From Archaeoglobi archaeon (GTDB taxonomy: Archaea > Halobacteriota > Archaeoglobi > Archaeoglobales > Archaeoglobaceae): DNA of 44,942 nt. Positions 34,478 through 43,322 of the stretch are shown one piece after another. The first letter of the stretch is position 1. Each line of letters starts with the position of its first letter. The stretch lies in contig JAPDIX010000007.1 in the NCBI GenBank assembly GCA_029259345.1, positions 1 through 44,942 on the forward strand. Reading direction: 5' to 3'. The notes under the pieces were generated by a model. It did not search any database and was not told where the DNA came from. It saw only the letters and a program-made list of their open reading frames with translations. A program made the translations under genes and the position numbers.

Positions 34478-35863
34478 TCATATGCTTGTAACTTTAATTA
34501 CAATCTCAGCAATCTTTTTATCGTTCACAAAGACTTCAATTGGCTTTTCTGACACCACAACCCCATCTACTCTAAACCTCGCACTCTTTGCCTTTGGGTT
34601 ATCTTTGCGTTGCTCTCCAAAGCCGGGAGATGGTAGCCCCCATTGCGCTTCTTTCACACCTTCAGCGTCTTTAACTGTTAGCTTTAGGTTTTCAACGTCG
34701 GCTTTTGGCAGAGCAACTCCACCGATAGTTAAATTTAAATTACCGTTGAGTAGGTTTACATTCACTATATCAATTTTAAAGAATTCAAGGTCGTTAGAAA
34801 GATGGTTTACACTGGCCTTCGGAAACAATCTTTCTTTAGCCAATATACCATTTGATTCCATGAACTCAAGGACTTTTCTGTATCTTTCCTCAAACGCTTC
34901 ATCAATTAAATCTCTTGGAATTTTATCTTGCTCCTTATAAAACTCTATTTCCTCTTGTGACAGAACGAATTGATTTTCCGTTCCGAAATATTCTCTGAAT
35001 AATTTCTCATTTGATTCCCTAAACATTTCGAGAAACTCGAGTCTTTCTTGCAGGGTGAAGAATGATTTGATTGGACTTCCTTCCTCTTTATCGATTTTTT
35101 GGAGATATCTTACGATCTTCATATGATATTCTCTTGGTAAATCAAACTCCGAGTTTATCCTTCTCATAACTAAGGCAGATAGATGGCTCAGAGTTGTGTT
35201 GATATCTGTATTCGAGATGTATCCACCCATATCCGAAATATCAACACCCACAAGCGAAAGAAAATCAAGAATTACATTTCTTTCCGGAAATAATTTCCTA
35301 TCATATAACCTCACAATGACTCTAGCGTTTGGGAAAATTTCTTTCCAACGTGACACCAACTCATAATATTTTAAAGCTGAAAATTGTCTTTTATATTTTT
35401 TAATTAACTTTAAAAGATAATTTTTAAAATCTTCTGTACGGCGTATATCATAGTCCTTTATTGTGTGACGATATAATGAATCTACAAGCAAGTCTTGCCT
35501 TCGAATATAGCATACAATATCTGTTATGGGGAAATCATATATCTCTTTAAATTCTAAAATTTCTTCTTTGCTAAAAAATGAAAAAACTTCTGAGCTAAGT
35601 ATAACGGTTTTAGGTTTTTCCAATTTTATTTCTTTAGTCAATGAATTCTTCAATTCTATTGGATCTATCTTGTCTCTACCCCATGGAAGTATACTCAAGT
35701 GAAATTTCGAATGGACAGGAAACTTTACTACATCATCTCTCATCCCAGTTTTGGGGTAAAGCAATGAGTATTTGTGCAGCAATTTATCTCTATGCTGACT
35801 AAGGAAAGCTTGTATAGCAGTTGTCCCGGTTTTTGGCATACCTATATGGAGGATAAACCTCAT
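34478..35863 (-). CDS. Sulfotransferase with C-terminal beta-sandwich-like domain
   Basis: Probable PAPS-dependent sulfotransferase, 461 residues. The 5'-phosphosulfate-binding loop is HIGMPKTGTTAIQAFL at the N-terminus; the 3'-phosphate site is likely IVCYIRRQDLLVDSLY (near residue 137). Residues about 150-340 complete the helical/alpha-beta fold; the last 110 (LEFFKIDIVNVNLLNGNLNL to the end) look like a beta-rich accessory domain. Last gene of the minus-strand glycan operon; its ATG overlaps the stop of the gene before it by 4 bp and GGTGGGGG serves as ribosome binding site. Base composition is notably AT-rich. Acceptor sugar unknown. Confidence 0.8.
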   Translation of the reverse strand: MRFILHIGMPKTGTTAIQAFLSQHRDKLLHKYSLLYPKTGMRDDVVKFPVHSKFHLSILPWGRDKIDPIELKNSLTKEIKLEKPKTVILSSEVFSFFSKEEILEFKEIYDFPITDIVCYIRRQDLLVDSLYRHTIKDYDIRRTEDFKNYLLKLIKKYKRQFSALKYYELVSRWKEIFPNARVIVRLYDRKLFPERNVILDFLSLVGVDISDMGGYISNTDINTTLSHLSALVMRRINSEFDLPREYHMKIVRYLQKIDKEEGSPIKSFFTLQERLEFLEMFRESNEKLFREYFGTENQFVLSQEEIEFYKEQDKIPRDLIDEAFEERYRKVLEFMESNGILAKERLFPKASVNHLSNDLEFFKIDIVNVNLLNGNLNLTIGGVALPKADVENLKLTVKDAEGVKEAQWGLPSPGFGEQRKDNPKAKSARFRVDGVVVSEKPIEVFVNDKKIAEIVIKVTSI

Positions 35864-36672
35864 TCTTTACCCCCACCGCCCTTTTTTATGTATATATTAT
35901 TATATACATCTATTTTATCGTAAAATTTCTTAATTTTTTCCCACAATAAAATGTCTTTTTTATTTGCTTCTAAAAGTTCTTTATAGAAATCTGGTCCTAC
36001 TTCTTTTTCTACCATCTTTAATCTGTTATCCAGCGAATCGTTCGGATCAAATTGCACATTCGCCTTAACGACTTTTGTTTTAAAAGATGGGTAGTATTCT
36101 CTAACAATACTTTCCAGTCTCTTTACAGACTTCTCAAAATCTTCCACCAAGCCAACGAAGGGTAATTTTTCGAGAGCCTTCAAAGCTTTGCTGTAATCAT
36201 TCCCTTCAGAATTGCGAAACATGTCCGCTAATCTGAACACATGAAAATTTCTGCAGGTAAACTCTTGGTGCTTAATTGCCCACCTTATCTCCACGTAACC
36301 TTTAAAGTTAGTATTACGAGCAATAACTGGGCCAGGACGGTTTATATCCTTCTGTTTTCTCTCGTAATGGTAGGCAGAATGAATTCTAACTATTGGATGT
36401 CTCACAAAGAGTATAGGAATTAACTTAATCCCCTTTCTTTCGAGAAATTCTGGATTAAATAATCTTGCAGTATGGGAAGAAAATGCTATAGCTTCTTCAT
36501 CTTCCTCTATCCAACTAATAACTTCTTTTATGTTTTGATGATAAGGCCAAAACTTAAATTCCCTCGTTACAAATTTTTCTTCAAAATTCTCATGGAGGAT
36601 TTTGTCAATTGCTGTTCCTGCATTCTTGAAAAGATGAAAATGAAATAATACCACTCTATCGTACTTTTTCAT
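35860..36672 (-). CDS. Sulfotransferase, HNK-1/chondroitin (family 2) type
   Basis: A 270-residue protein with HFHLFKNAGTAIDKIL as the 5'-phosphosulfate loop (PK replaced by FK, GT kept) and LFVRHPIVRIHSAYHYERKQ as the 3'-phosphate site with the conserved R and S. This spacing is that of the Golgi-type carbohydrate sulfotransferases and their microbial relatives. Its ATG overlaps the 3' end of the 1188-residue gene by 17 bp, with GGGGGGTG upstream. AT-rich. The mildly altered loop is still compatible with PAPS binding. Acceptor unknown. Confidence 0.8.
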   Translation of the reverse strand: MKKYDRVVLFHFHLFKNAGTAIDKILHENFEEKFVTREFKFWPYHQNIKEVISWIEEDEEAIAFSSHTARLFNPEFLERKGIKLIPILFVRHPIVRIHSAYHYERKQKDINRPGPVIARNTNFKGYVEIRWAIKHQEFTCRNFHVFRLADMFRNSEGNDYSKALKALEKLPFVGLVEDFEKSVKRLESIVREYYPSFKTKVVKANVQFDPNDSLDNRLKMVEKEVGPDFYKELLEANKKDILLWEKIKKFYDKIDVYNNIYIKKGGGGKE

Positions 36673-39600
36673 TGCACCCCCCCTTATTTGACCAACCCTG
36701 TGAGTCCAAAAGGTTGATTAGCTTATAAATATTATTTTTGGCCACATCATATGATAAATTGCTTCTAATATGCTTGATAGATTCTTTCGAAAGCTTCTCC
36801 CACAATTCTTTGTCTTTATATACCTTTACAACCATTTCAGCGAATTCTTCTGGATTATCCACTATTAAAGCGTTTTCCCCATTCACAAGTCCCATCCCCT
36901 CTGCACCTATGGAAGTTGTCACGACTGGTAACCCATGAGCCATAGCTTCACCAATCTTGCCTTTTACTCCGGCTCCATATCTCAAAGGGGCGACAAAAAC
37001 TCTGATAGTTTCAAAGTAAGGTTTTAAATCACTTACATAACCTGTAACCACGATTTCTTCTGAATTTAGAGATAATATTTCTCTTGGGGGGTTGCTACCC
37101 ACAATATAGAATTTAACATCAGGTAGTTGCTTTTTTATTTCTGGAAGTATATCCTCTACAAACCACTTTACAGCATCTACATTGGGTGGGTGTGTAAAGC
37201 CTCCTAAAAACATAATATCTCTCCTTTCTTCGAAACTATTTTTAGGCAAATTTATTTGGTGTATGTTTGAGAGTACCTCTACCTTTAAACTTGGATCCTC
37301 TTTTAGCAATATTTCTTTTTCGTATGTCGAAACTACCAATGTTAAATCAGATGACTTTGCGAGTCTCAGCTCTAGATCTTTCAGTTTCTCTGCCATTTTC
37401 TTTACCCTTTCATTACCTTCAACTTTTGCCCGCCTCATTTCTCTAAGGAACTGTAGGTCTACGGTGTCGAAGACGATCCTCGCATTATTACAGTATTTGC
37501 GAACTGAAGTGAAGTGTTTCTCTGCTATATGCGCTCTACTCAAAATAACTATATCAAAGAACTTTCCATTATTCTTTAAGTACTCATCAATGGAGTTGAT
37601 ATATGGTCTGTATATAACCTCTATACCCATCTGCTGGAGAATGCTCGTATATGGTTCCATTTTTGCAAGATTGTCTCCGATAAAAGTAACATTGTGTCCA
37701 AGTTCTGACAAAATTTTAAGAATATTGTACATTCTGTACGATCCACTGTCCCTATCGAATGTTGGAACATAATGGTCTATTACCAAGATGTTTTTTCCCT
37801 TCCTCCGATTTCTTGCTAAAAACAAATTTGAGGGATTTGGCTCATAATGCTCTTTCAGCAAAATGTCTTTCCACTTCTCGTAAAACTTGGGTTTGTTTAT
37901 TTCTTGAAACTTCTTTACACCAGAACTCGTATCTCTTCCCGAAGTTGCTCCCTCAAAATGTATTATTACGGACTTTGGTTGATATACTACCTTATACCCC
38001 ATTTTTCTAACAGAAAAACATAGATCTGTGTCTTCATAATAAGCTGGCTTAAACCGGCTATCAAATCCACCGATTTTCTCCCATACTTCTCTTTTTACCA
38101 TTAAAGTAGCTCCGGAGCAATAATCCACTTCTCTCACGAAATTATACTCTGGTTTGTTAGGATCATCAAACCTCCCGTAATTCCAACCTGATGCATCTTT
38201 CCATATTATTGCGCCAGCTTCCTGAAGTTTACCGTCAGGATACACTAATTTTGCCCCAACTGCTCCAACATCATCTCTCTTAATTACGTCTAAAAGAGGC
38301 TCTAACCAGTTTTCAGTAACTAATGCGTCGTTATTCAAAAATAAAATGTATTTACCTCTACTTGCCTTTGCACCAATATTACACGACTCTATAAAACCCG
38401 AATTTTCTTTATTTCTTATTATTCTTACGTTTTTTATTTTATTTAGTAATTCTTGAGCTTCCTTCTCGTGCGAGTTATCGTCGACTAAGATCACTTCATA
38501 AGATCCATTGGTATGCAAGAGAATTGATTTTAAACAATTATAAGTTAGCTTTGAATTATTGTATGCGGGAATAACTATTGAAACTTCTGGGTTCTGAGGC
38601 GGAGTTGGGAATATTACTTCATCACCTTTCCAGTCCTCCAAAGTTGGAATCCGCACGATTTCGTTGGACGGCGTTTCAAGTTTTTTTAAGGCTCGATATG
38701 CAGAATAGCTCCTCCAAAATCCTTTAAATCCCTCTCTAACCAAAACTCTCAACCCTGTTATCCCCAAGTCGTACCATCTCCTTCTCGTCGTCCCCAGCGG
38801 TGCAATCCTCTCAACAAAAGAGTGCCACTTCATCACCGCTCTCCACGTAACGCTGGACTTTATTGAGTTAAGCTCCGAGCTTAAACTTAATATTTCCTCA
38901 TCCTTAGCGCTCAGGTCTGCTCTGAGCTTATCAATTTTTCCAACAAAAACTTCAAGTTCTTTTTTTAAGGCATCGTACCCAATCGAATCGTACTCTATGT
39001 CTACCTCAAGCTCAAGAGATCCATTAGATAGAGTTTCATTATCGTTCAAATTTAAGAGTATTTGCGGGTCATTTGTGGTAAACAGGAATCTATCACCAGA
39101 AGAGACAAATGCATTTGTTTTTATGGTTGGTAACAAGTTCAATTCATCATTTTTTTCATTTTTCAGTATAATTTTTTTAATTCTTATAGCACATGGATAA
39201 TTTAGAGGATCAAGTCTAAGACTTTTTACATTCGAGGGTATTTGGAACTTAAAGTTTTGTGTTTTTTCAAAAATAGATATTTCTTTCAGAATTGAGTCTA
39301 TTTCGTTAAAACCCTCGCCTTTGTCGAGGTACAGTTGGATTGATGGTCTTCGTAAGTCGGGTAGTTCGGAGAAATTGTTTTCAGCAATTTTCGAATATTT
39401 ATCTCTTAGTGTATCAAACATCTCATGCAAATCACTTGTATCTTCTATCTTATTTTCATTTAGCATTAAAAGAAGCTTATAAATTTCTTCTATAAAATTT
39501 AATTCTTTAAACGGTGACTTAAAGTTTATGAAATCAAAATTCTTTAAATTATTATCCAAAAATCGCTTTATTTCTTCCATCATACTGTTGTCTAAGCTAA

Positions 39601-40222
39601 GTTCAATGTTCAAGGAAGATGTAATTTTTTCAATAACTGCTTCAGGTTTATTTAATAAATCATCAAATGCAACAAACACTCTATCATATTTTCTACTATA
39701 ATACTCAGCATAAAGTACATGCTTGGCCCATAAAAGTAAGCTTTTTCTCAACAAAAAGCCATTTCGATGAAATAAAGAGTGTGCAACCTCAAAAGGGTTT
39801 CTAAATATAAATATAGCTTTTATTTCACATCCAAATTTTTGCAGAACATCTTCCCAGAAAGGGAAAATCACGCACATTCTCGGATCTTTTATTCCGAGCA
39901 ATTCTGTATCGGAGAACTCTTCGTTTAATATCTTAACAGCCTTCTCTATTATTTCTGGATTTTCGGATGCTAAATTCCTAATTAGGTCGGGAGGCACGAT
40001 ATTAACATCGTGCCAGTTTGTATTTAATTTTGGCAATAGTTCAGAGTCGTTGAAATAAGTAATTTTTTCATTTTCATAAAAACCTTTTGGGTTATCTTCA
40101 GCTGGCTGTAAAAGTTTTTTACCTAGAGGAACTCCAAGAATATTTAAAACACCAGCCATGGCTGAAGTTCCACTTCTATGCATTCCTAAGACACATATTG
40201 CAATCTTCTCTCTTTCAGCCAT
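36656..40222 (-). CDS. Three-module protein: sulfotransferase - GT2 - GT4
   Basis: A 1188-residue polypeptide likely to act as a glycan assembly enzyme. Residues about 1-250: sulfotransferase with CVLGMHRSGTSAMAGVLNIL and FIFRNPFEVAHSLFHRNG. About 290-470: beta-rich segment then a coiled coil (LEVFVGKIDKLRADLSAKD). About 543-800: GT2 glycosyltransferase with VSIVIPAYNNS, VILVDDNS, FLNNDALVTENW (DxD-type) and AYYEDTDLCFSVRKMGYKV. About 808-1188: GT4 glycosyltransferase with ILVIDHYVPTFDRDSGSYRM, FLGGFTHPPNVDAVKWF, FVAPLRYGAGVKGKIGEAMA. No membrane helix is seen. ATG 40222 follows GGGGGA, 16 bp after the previous stop. Strongly AT-rich. One chain could both extend and sulfate a glycan. Confidence 0.88.
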   Translation of the reverse strand: MAEREKIAICVLGMHRSGTSAMAGVLNILGVPLGKKLLQPAEDNPKGFYENEKITYFNDSELLPKLNTNWHDVNIVPPDLIRNLASENPEIIEKAVKILNEEFSDTELLGIKDPRMCVIFPFWEDVLQKFGCEIKAIFIFRNPFEVAHSLFHRNGFLLRKSLLLWAKHVLYAEYYSRKYDRVFVAFDDLLNKPEAVIEKITSSLNIELSLDNSMMEEIKRFLDNNLKNFDFINFKSPFKELNFIEEIYKLLLMLNENKIEDTSDLHEMFDTLRDKYSKIAENNFSELPDLRRPSIQLYLDKGEGFNEIDSILKEISIFEKTQNFKFQIPSNVKSLRLDPLNYPCAIRIKKIILKNEKNDELNLLPTIKTNAFVSSGDRFLFTTNDPQILLNLNDNETLSNGSLELEVDIEYDSIGYDALKKELEVFVGKIDKLRADLSAKDEEILSLSSELNSIKSSVTWRAVMKWHSFVERIAPLGTTRRRWYDLGITGLRVLVREGFKGFWRSYSAYRALKKLETPSNEIVRIPTLEDWKGDEVIFPTPPQNPEVSIVIPAYNNSKLTYNCLKSILLHTNGSYEVILVDDNSHEKEAQELLNKIKNVRIIRNKENSGFIESCNIGAKASRGKYILFLNNDALVTENWLEPLLDVIKRDDVGAVGAKLVYPDGKLQEAGAIIWKDASGWNYGRFDDPNKPEYNFVREVDYCSGATLMVKREVWEKIGGFDSRFKPAYYEDTDLCFSVRKMGYKVVYQPKSVIIHFEGATSGRDTSSGVKKFQEINKPKFYEKWKDILLKEHYEPNPSNLFLARNRRKGKNILVIDHYVPTFDRDSGSYRMYNILKILSELGHNVTFIGDNLAKMEPYTSILQQMGIEVIYRPYINSIDEYLKNNGKFFDIVILSRAHIAEKHFTSVRKYCNNARIVFDTVDLQFLREMRRAKVEGNERVKKMAEKLKDLELRLAKSSDLTLVVSTYEKEILLKEDPSLKVEVLSNIHQINLPKNSFEERRDIMFLGGFTHPPNVDAVKWFVEDILPEIKKQLPDVKFYIVGSNPPREILSLNSEEIVVTGYVSDLKPYFETIRVFVAPLRYGAGVKGKIGEAMAHGLPVVTTSIGAEGMGLVNGENALIVDNPEEFAEMVVKVYKDKELWEKLSKESIKHIRSNLSYDVAKNNIYKLINLLDSQGWSNKGGCNEKVR

Positions 40223-40238
40223 TATCGAGTCCCCCAAT

Positions 40239-40703
40239 TTAGTTTGTTGTTGTACATATGTTCCGTAACTTAACTTTTATTTTTCCATTATTTTCCATGT
40301 TGCTATCGCAAATTGAGTAATAGTGTGTTGTAGGAATTAATATTTTCATCGAAGGAGATCTAAGAACCGAATTGTTTATTAGATCATCTGCAGCTCTGAT
40401 CATTTCTTCAGCCCACTTTCTGTCAAGAACGGCATCGTTGTTTACCAACGCGACAAACTTTGAGTCAACTATCTCTATTGCTTGATTTGCAGCCTTCGCA
40501 AAGCCAACATTCTCTTTATTCTCAACGACCTCAACGCGGGAGTATTTATCCGCATAATCTCTGAGAGTTTCAAGTGAGCTATCGCTGGAGGCATTGTCAA
40601 TAACAACAACCTTGAACTTCCTGTAACTCTGCCTCATAATTGACTCCAAACACTCCTCCACGTGCTCTTTCCCGTTGTAATTCACAACTATGAACGTCAG
40701 CAT
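40239..40703 (-). pseudogene. GT2 glycosyltransferase, truncated to its N-terminal half
   Basis: Only 154 residues, against about 280-300 for its neighbours. It has a good GT2 start (LTFIVVNYNGKEHVEECLES, VVVIDNASSD, ENVGFAKAANQAI, FVALVNNDAVLDRKW) but after residue about 110 it changes into a low-complexity AT-rich tail (NNSVLRSPSMKILIP to ICTTTN) with no acceptor-binding part. The change of sequence character near 40380 marks where the AT-rich block begins. It may be a broken gene or a recombination joint; a functional short enzyme is unlikely. It overlaps the gene upstream by 7 bp. Confidence 0.7.
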
Positions 40704-41554
40704 CTCTTTCCCCTTACTCCAGCGATTCCGTGCGCGATTCCGGTCAGGTAGTGAACAATATCTCTTTTTTTCTTTGTCTTTAAGAGGTAATATGCGATTC
40801 TCAAAGGTTCAGTTAAAAGAGCGTACAAAAACATCACAATGCCAGCCTTTCTCGCAACTACAAACCAGTTCCTTGAAATATAGTAGAGATAATCCGGACT
40901 GAAAAGCCCTATGCTCCTCGAAACTTTATGGTAAGCAACGGCGTTGCATACAAGGAGTTTGTACCCTTTTTTCTTGGCTCTTATGCACCAATCCGTTTCT
41001 TCATGCATCATGAAAAGCGATTCGTCAAAAAGCCCTATATCCTTCAAGGCAGAAGTTCTTACCAGCATAGCACATCCAACTAGCCCAAAAGGTGGCTCAA
41101 AAGGTTCGACCTTACACCTCTTGTCCTTTAGATATAACCTTGGATACCCCAGAAAAAGCTGTGTGCCTGCAGACCAAATAACATCTTCACCATAATACTT
41201 CACGACTGGCTGGCACGCCGCAATCCTCTTATCTCTTTCCATCTCCTCAATCATCCTATCCAAAGCATCCCTTTCAACAACGACATCATTGTTTACAAGA
41301 AAAACGTAATCTGCCCGATCAATCACCCTTCTAATTCCAGCGTTGCAACCGCCGGCGTACCCCAAATTCTCAGCGAGCCTCAACACCTCGACATCGGGAA
41401 AGGCTCTTCTCAGCTTTTCAACCACCTCAACCTCCGACCCATTATCTACCAGTAGAACCTTGCAGGGATAACTCTGGCTAAGTAGAGATTTTATACATTC
41501 TGTTGTATCTTGAATATTGTTATAATTTACAACTATCGCGTAGACTGTTTTCAT
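40697..41554 (-). CDS. GT2 glycosyltransferase, rhamnosyltransferase-like
   Basis: Full-length 285-residue GT-A enzyme. YAIVVNYNNIQDTTECIKSL, VLLVDNGSEVEVVE, ENLGYAGGCNAGIRR, the metal-binding FLVNNDVVVERDAL, FGLVGCAMLVRTSALKDIG and FMMHEETDWCIRAKKKGYKL are present. The order matches the WbbL/rhamnosyltransferase-like group. It probably adds a deoxysugar from dTDP to the lipid-linked or growing glycan. Start overlaps the rfbC stop (ATGA), end overlaps the truncated GT2. Confidence 0.9.
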   Translation of the reverse strand: MKTVYAIVVNYNNIQDTTECIKSLLSQSYPCKVLLVDNGSEVEVVEKLRRAFPDVEVLRLAENLGYAGGCNAGIRRVIDRADYVFLVNNDVVVERDALDRMIEEMERDKRIAACQPVVKYYGEDVIWSAGTQLFLGYPRLYLKDKRCKVEPFEPPFGLVGCAMLVRTSALKDIGLFDESLFMMHEETDWCIRAKKKGYKLLVCNAVAYHKVSRSIGLFSPDYLYYISRNWFVVARKAGIVMFLYALLTEPLRIAYYLLKTKKKRDIVHYLTGIAHGIAGVRGKRC

Positions 41555-42051
41555 TTATGTGGAGGATAGAACCAGTCCCACGGCTTACCGCATCTCGGAT
41601 CATCGTCTTTACCATTAATTTTCTTGGGAACAATCGTCTCATCGTTCCATGGCCTTCTCAGCTCATCCGGGTTACTGTAGTCGTACAGCTTGTTCACAAA
41701 GTAGATTAGCATTGCTGGCTCGTTTCCAACGGCCTTTATTCCGTGCCAGTAGTGTCCGGGAATTCTTACAACCTGCAGGTTCTCGCCAGTAGAAATTATC
41801 TCGTTGAGTTCCTGCGTTTCATCGTCGTAAGCACATATCTTCAGCGCACCCCTGACGATAACAAAGTAATCAACCTGCCCCCTCTCATGCTTGTGCCAAG
41901 CCCTTACAATTCCGGGATAGCTTATCGACAGATTTGATTGGACTATTTCGTCCTGAAAAACATCGCTCCAGTCCTTACGCATTATTTCGGTAAAAAACCC
42001 TCTTTCATCCGCAAACCTCTTCAAAGGCTTGACAACAACTCCCGGCAACAT
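41551..42051 (-). CDS. rfbC: dTDP-4-dehydrorhamnose 3,5-epimerase family (RfbC/RmlC)
   Basis: Cupin-fold epimerase of 166 residues. KRFADERGFFTEIMRKD, QSNLSISYPGIVRAWHKHE (with the catalytic-type His), DYFVIVRGALKI, YDDET and IPGHYWHGIKAVG are recognisable. The Tyr of the GxxRGLH region is replaced by GIVRAWHKH, seen in archaeal members. It probably acts on dTDP-4-keto-6-deoxy sugars together with RfbD. GGAGGTGG before the ATG is a strong ribosome binding site and an A/T-rich promoter lies upstream, so it may start its own transcript while also being part of the long operon. Confidence 0.87.
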   Translation of the reverse strand: MLPGVVVKPLKRFADERGFFTEIMRKDWSDVFQDEIVQSNLSISYPGIVRAWHKHERGQVDYFVIVRGALKICAYDDETQELNEIISTGENLQVVRIPGHYWHGIKAVGNEPAMLIYFVNKLYDYSNPDELRRPWNDETIVPKKINGKDDDPRCGKPWDWFYPPHK

Positions 42052-42056
42052 GTTTT

Positions 42057-42113
42057 ACCACCTCCTTTTGTTGTTTTAACTTTTATTTAAACTTTTATTT
42101 AACTTTTTAATAC
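42057..42113 (-). promoter_or_regulatory. Possible internal promoter and ribosome binding site of rfbC
   Basis: The only non-coding gap (62 bp) in the minus-strand glycan operon. On the minus strand it is TTAAATAAAAGTTTAAATAAAAG-like, built of a repeated AGTTTAAATAAA/AGTTAAATAAA unit that can serve as TATA boxes, and ends with GGAGGTGGT (42065-42057) before the ATG. Confidence 0.5.
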
Positions 42114-43322
42114 CTAACTCAACTCACCTCTCAGCGTCAGGTACACAGCCAGCGTTTCTAGATAAACTGCACGGGTGAGCCACTTTGCATGTGAAACAAG
42201 AAGGTTATAAAGTTCGCTTCCTCTTCTGACTTTGCTGATCATTTTTGGTATATCGAGTCCAAGAGGACAATTCTTTTTGCATCTGCCACATGAAAGACAC
42301 AGCTCTAAATCGGACTCCCCATTGTAAAGCGCGGAATATAGTGCAAATCTACCACCTTTAAATTTTCCTCCGAAAGCACTATATGAAGGGCAGTGTACGA
42401 CGCAGTTCCCACAACCAATACAGTAGAACATCTCTCTAAATCCGTTATTCATTAAGTAGCTCCTGTTATTATCCAGCAGAATTAAAACGACCTCCTTTGG
42501 ATTATGCACACCGTCATACAGCTTTTTCTCTATATCTGCTGTTTTACTTACACCGCTTACGATTTCGATGAAAGATGGTGAAACAGCTCCGGTAGCAAAG
42601 AAAGTTTGGATCTTTGCAGCATTTACTGCTTCATCTATGCTCGGATAGAACTTGTCAATCCCTGCCAGAATTATCCACTTTCTGGGTCTGTTCATCACCT
42701 CATACACATTTCCCTCATTGTGCAGGATTAAAACAGACCCCTCTGCAGTTATCGCATTCGCACCCGTAATACCAATATTTGCTTTGTCGATGTATTTCTT
42801 TATGTCCTGTTTTAAATATTCAATCACGGCATGAGGGCTCCTCTCTAAATTAATTCCGAATCGCTCATTTAGCACCTTCACAACGTAATCCACAGATAAA
42901 TGGGCTGCTGGACCTGTCGGATGCGACGGCTCTTCGCCGAGTATTTGAATTAGCCTGTCTCCGATATCGGTCTCAATGACATTAATGCCCTTGGACTCCA
43001 ACTCTTTCTCCAAGTTGATCTCTTTTGTAACATTTGATTTCGACTTTACAACAACTTTTTCTTCATTTATTTCCTTAAGCAGAAGCTTTACAGCTTTTTC
43101 AGTATTATCGGCGAACTTAACTCTAAACCCATTGTTTTTCAAATTTTCAACGGCTATTTCAATAATGTCGGGATTTCCAACGTATTTCTCTCTTACAACT
43201 CTGAGTCTGTGCAGCCTCTCCTGCAGATCCGGTATTTTAGAGATGTTGGCTTTTTGCCTTTTTTTAACAGTTTCAAATGCCTTCCGCATTACCAGTAATT
43301 TTTGAACTTCCGGGTTTGTCAT
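42114..43322 (-). CDS. LutB-like LUD-domain iron-sulfur protein
   Basis: A 402-residue protein: LUD domain (residues about 40-270; VVVKSKSNVTKEINLEKELE, GITGANAITAEGSVLILHNE) followed by two [4Fe-4S] motifs, CIGCGNCVVHCPSYSAF (near 299) and CLSCGRCKKNCPLGLDIPKM (near 345). This is the architecture of LutB, a subunit of an L-lactate oxidation complex, and of related electron-transfer proteins. No LutA or LutC gene is adjacent. It is locked between rfbD and rfbC with a 4-bp overlap with rfbD, an odd place for a lactate gene; a role in a reductive sugar step or mere operon hitch-hiking are both open. Confidence 0.85.
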   Translation of the reverse strand: MTNPEVQKLLVMRKAFETVKKRQKANISKIPDLQERLHRLRVVREKYVGNPDIIEIAVENLKNNGFRVKFADNTEKAVKLLLKEINEEKVVVKSKSNVTKEINLEKELESKGINVIETDIGDRLIQILGEEPSHPTGPAAHLSVDYVVKVLNERFGINLERSPHAVIEYLKQDIKKYIDKANIGITGANAITAEGSVLILHNEGNVYEVMNRPRKWIILAGIDKFYPSIDEAVNAAKIQTFFATGAVSPSFIEIVSGVSKTADIEKKLYDGVHNPKEVVLILLDNNRSYLMNNGFREMFYCIGCGNCVVHCPSYSAFGGKFKGGRFALYSALYNGESDLELCLSCGRCKKNCPLGLDIPKMISKVRRGSELYNLLVSHAKWLTRAVYLETLAVYLTLRGELS

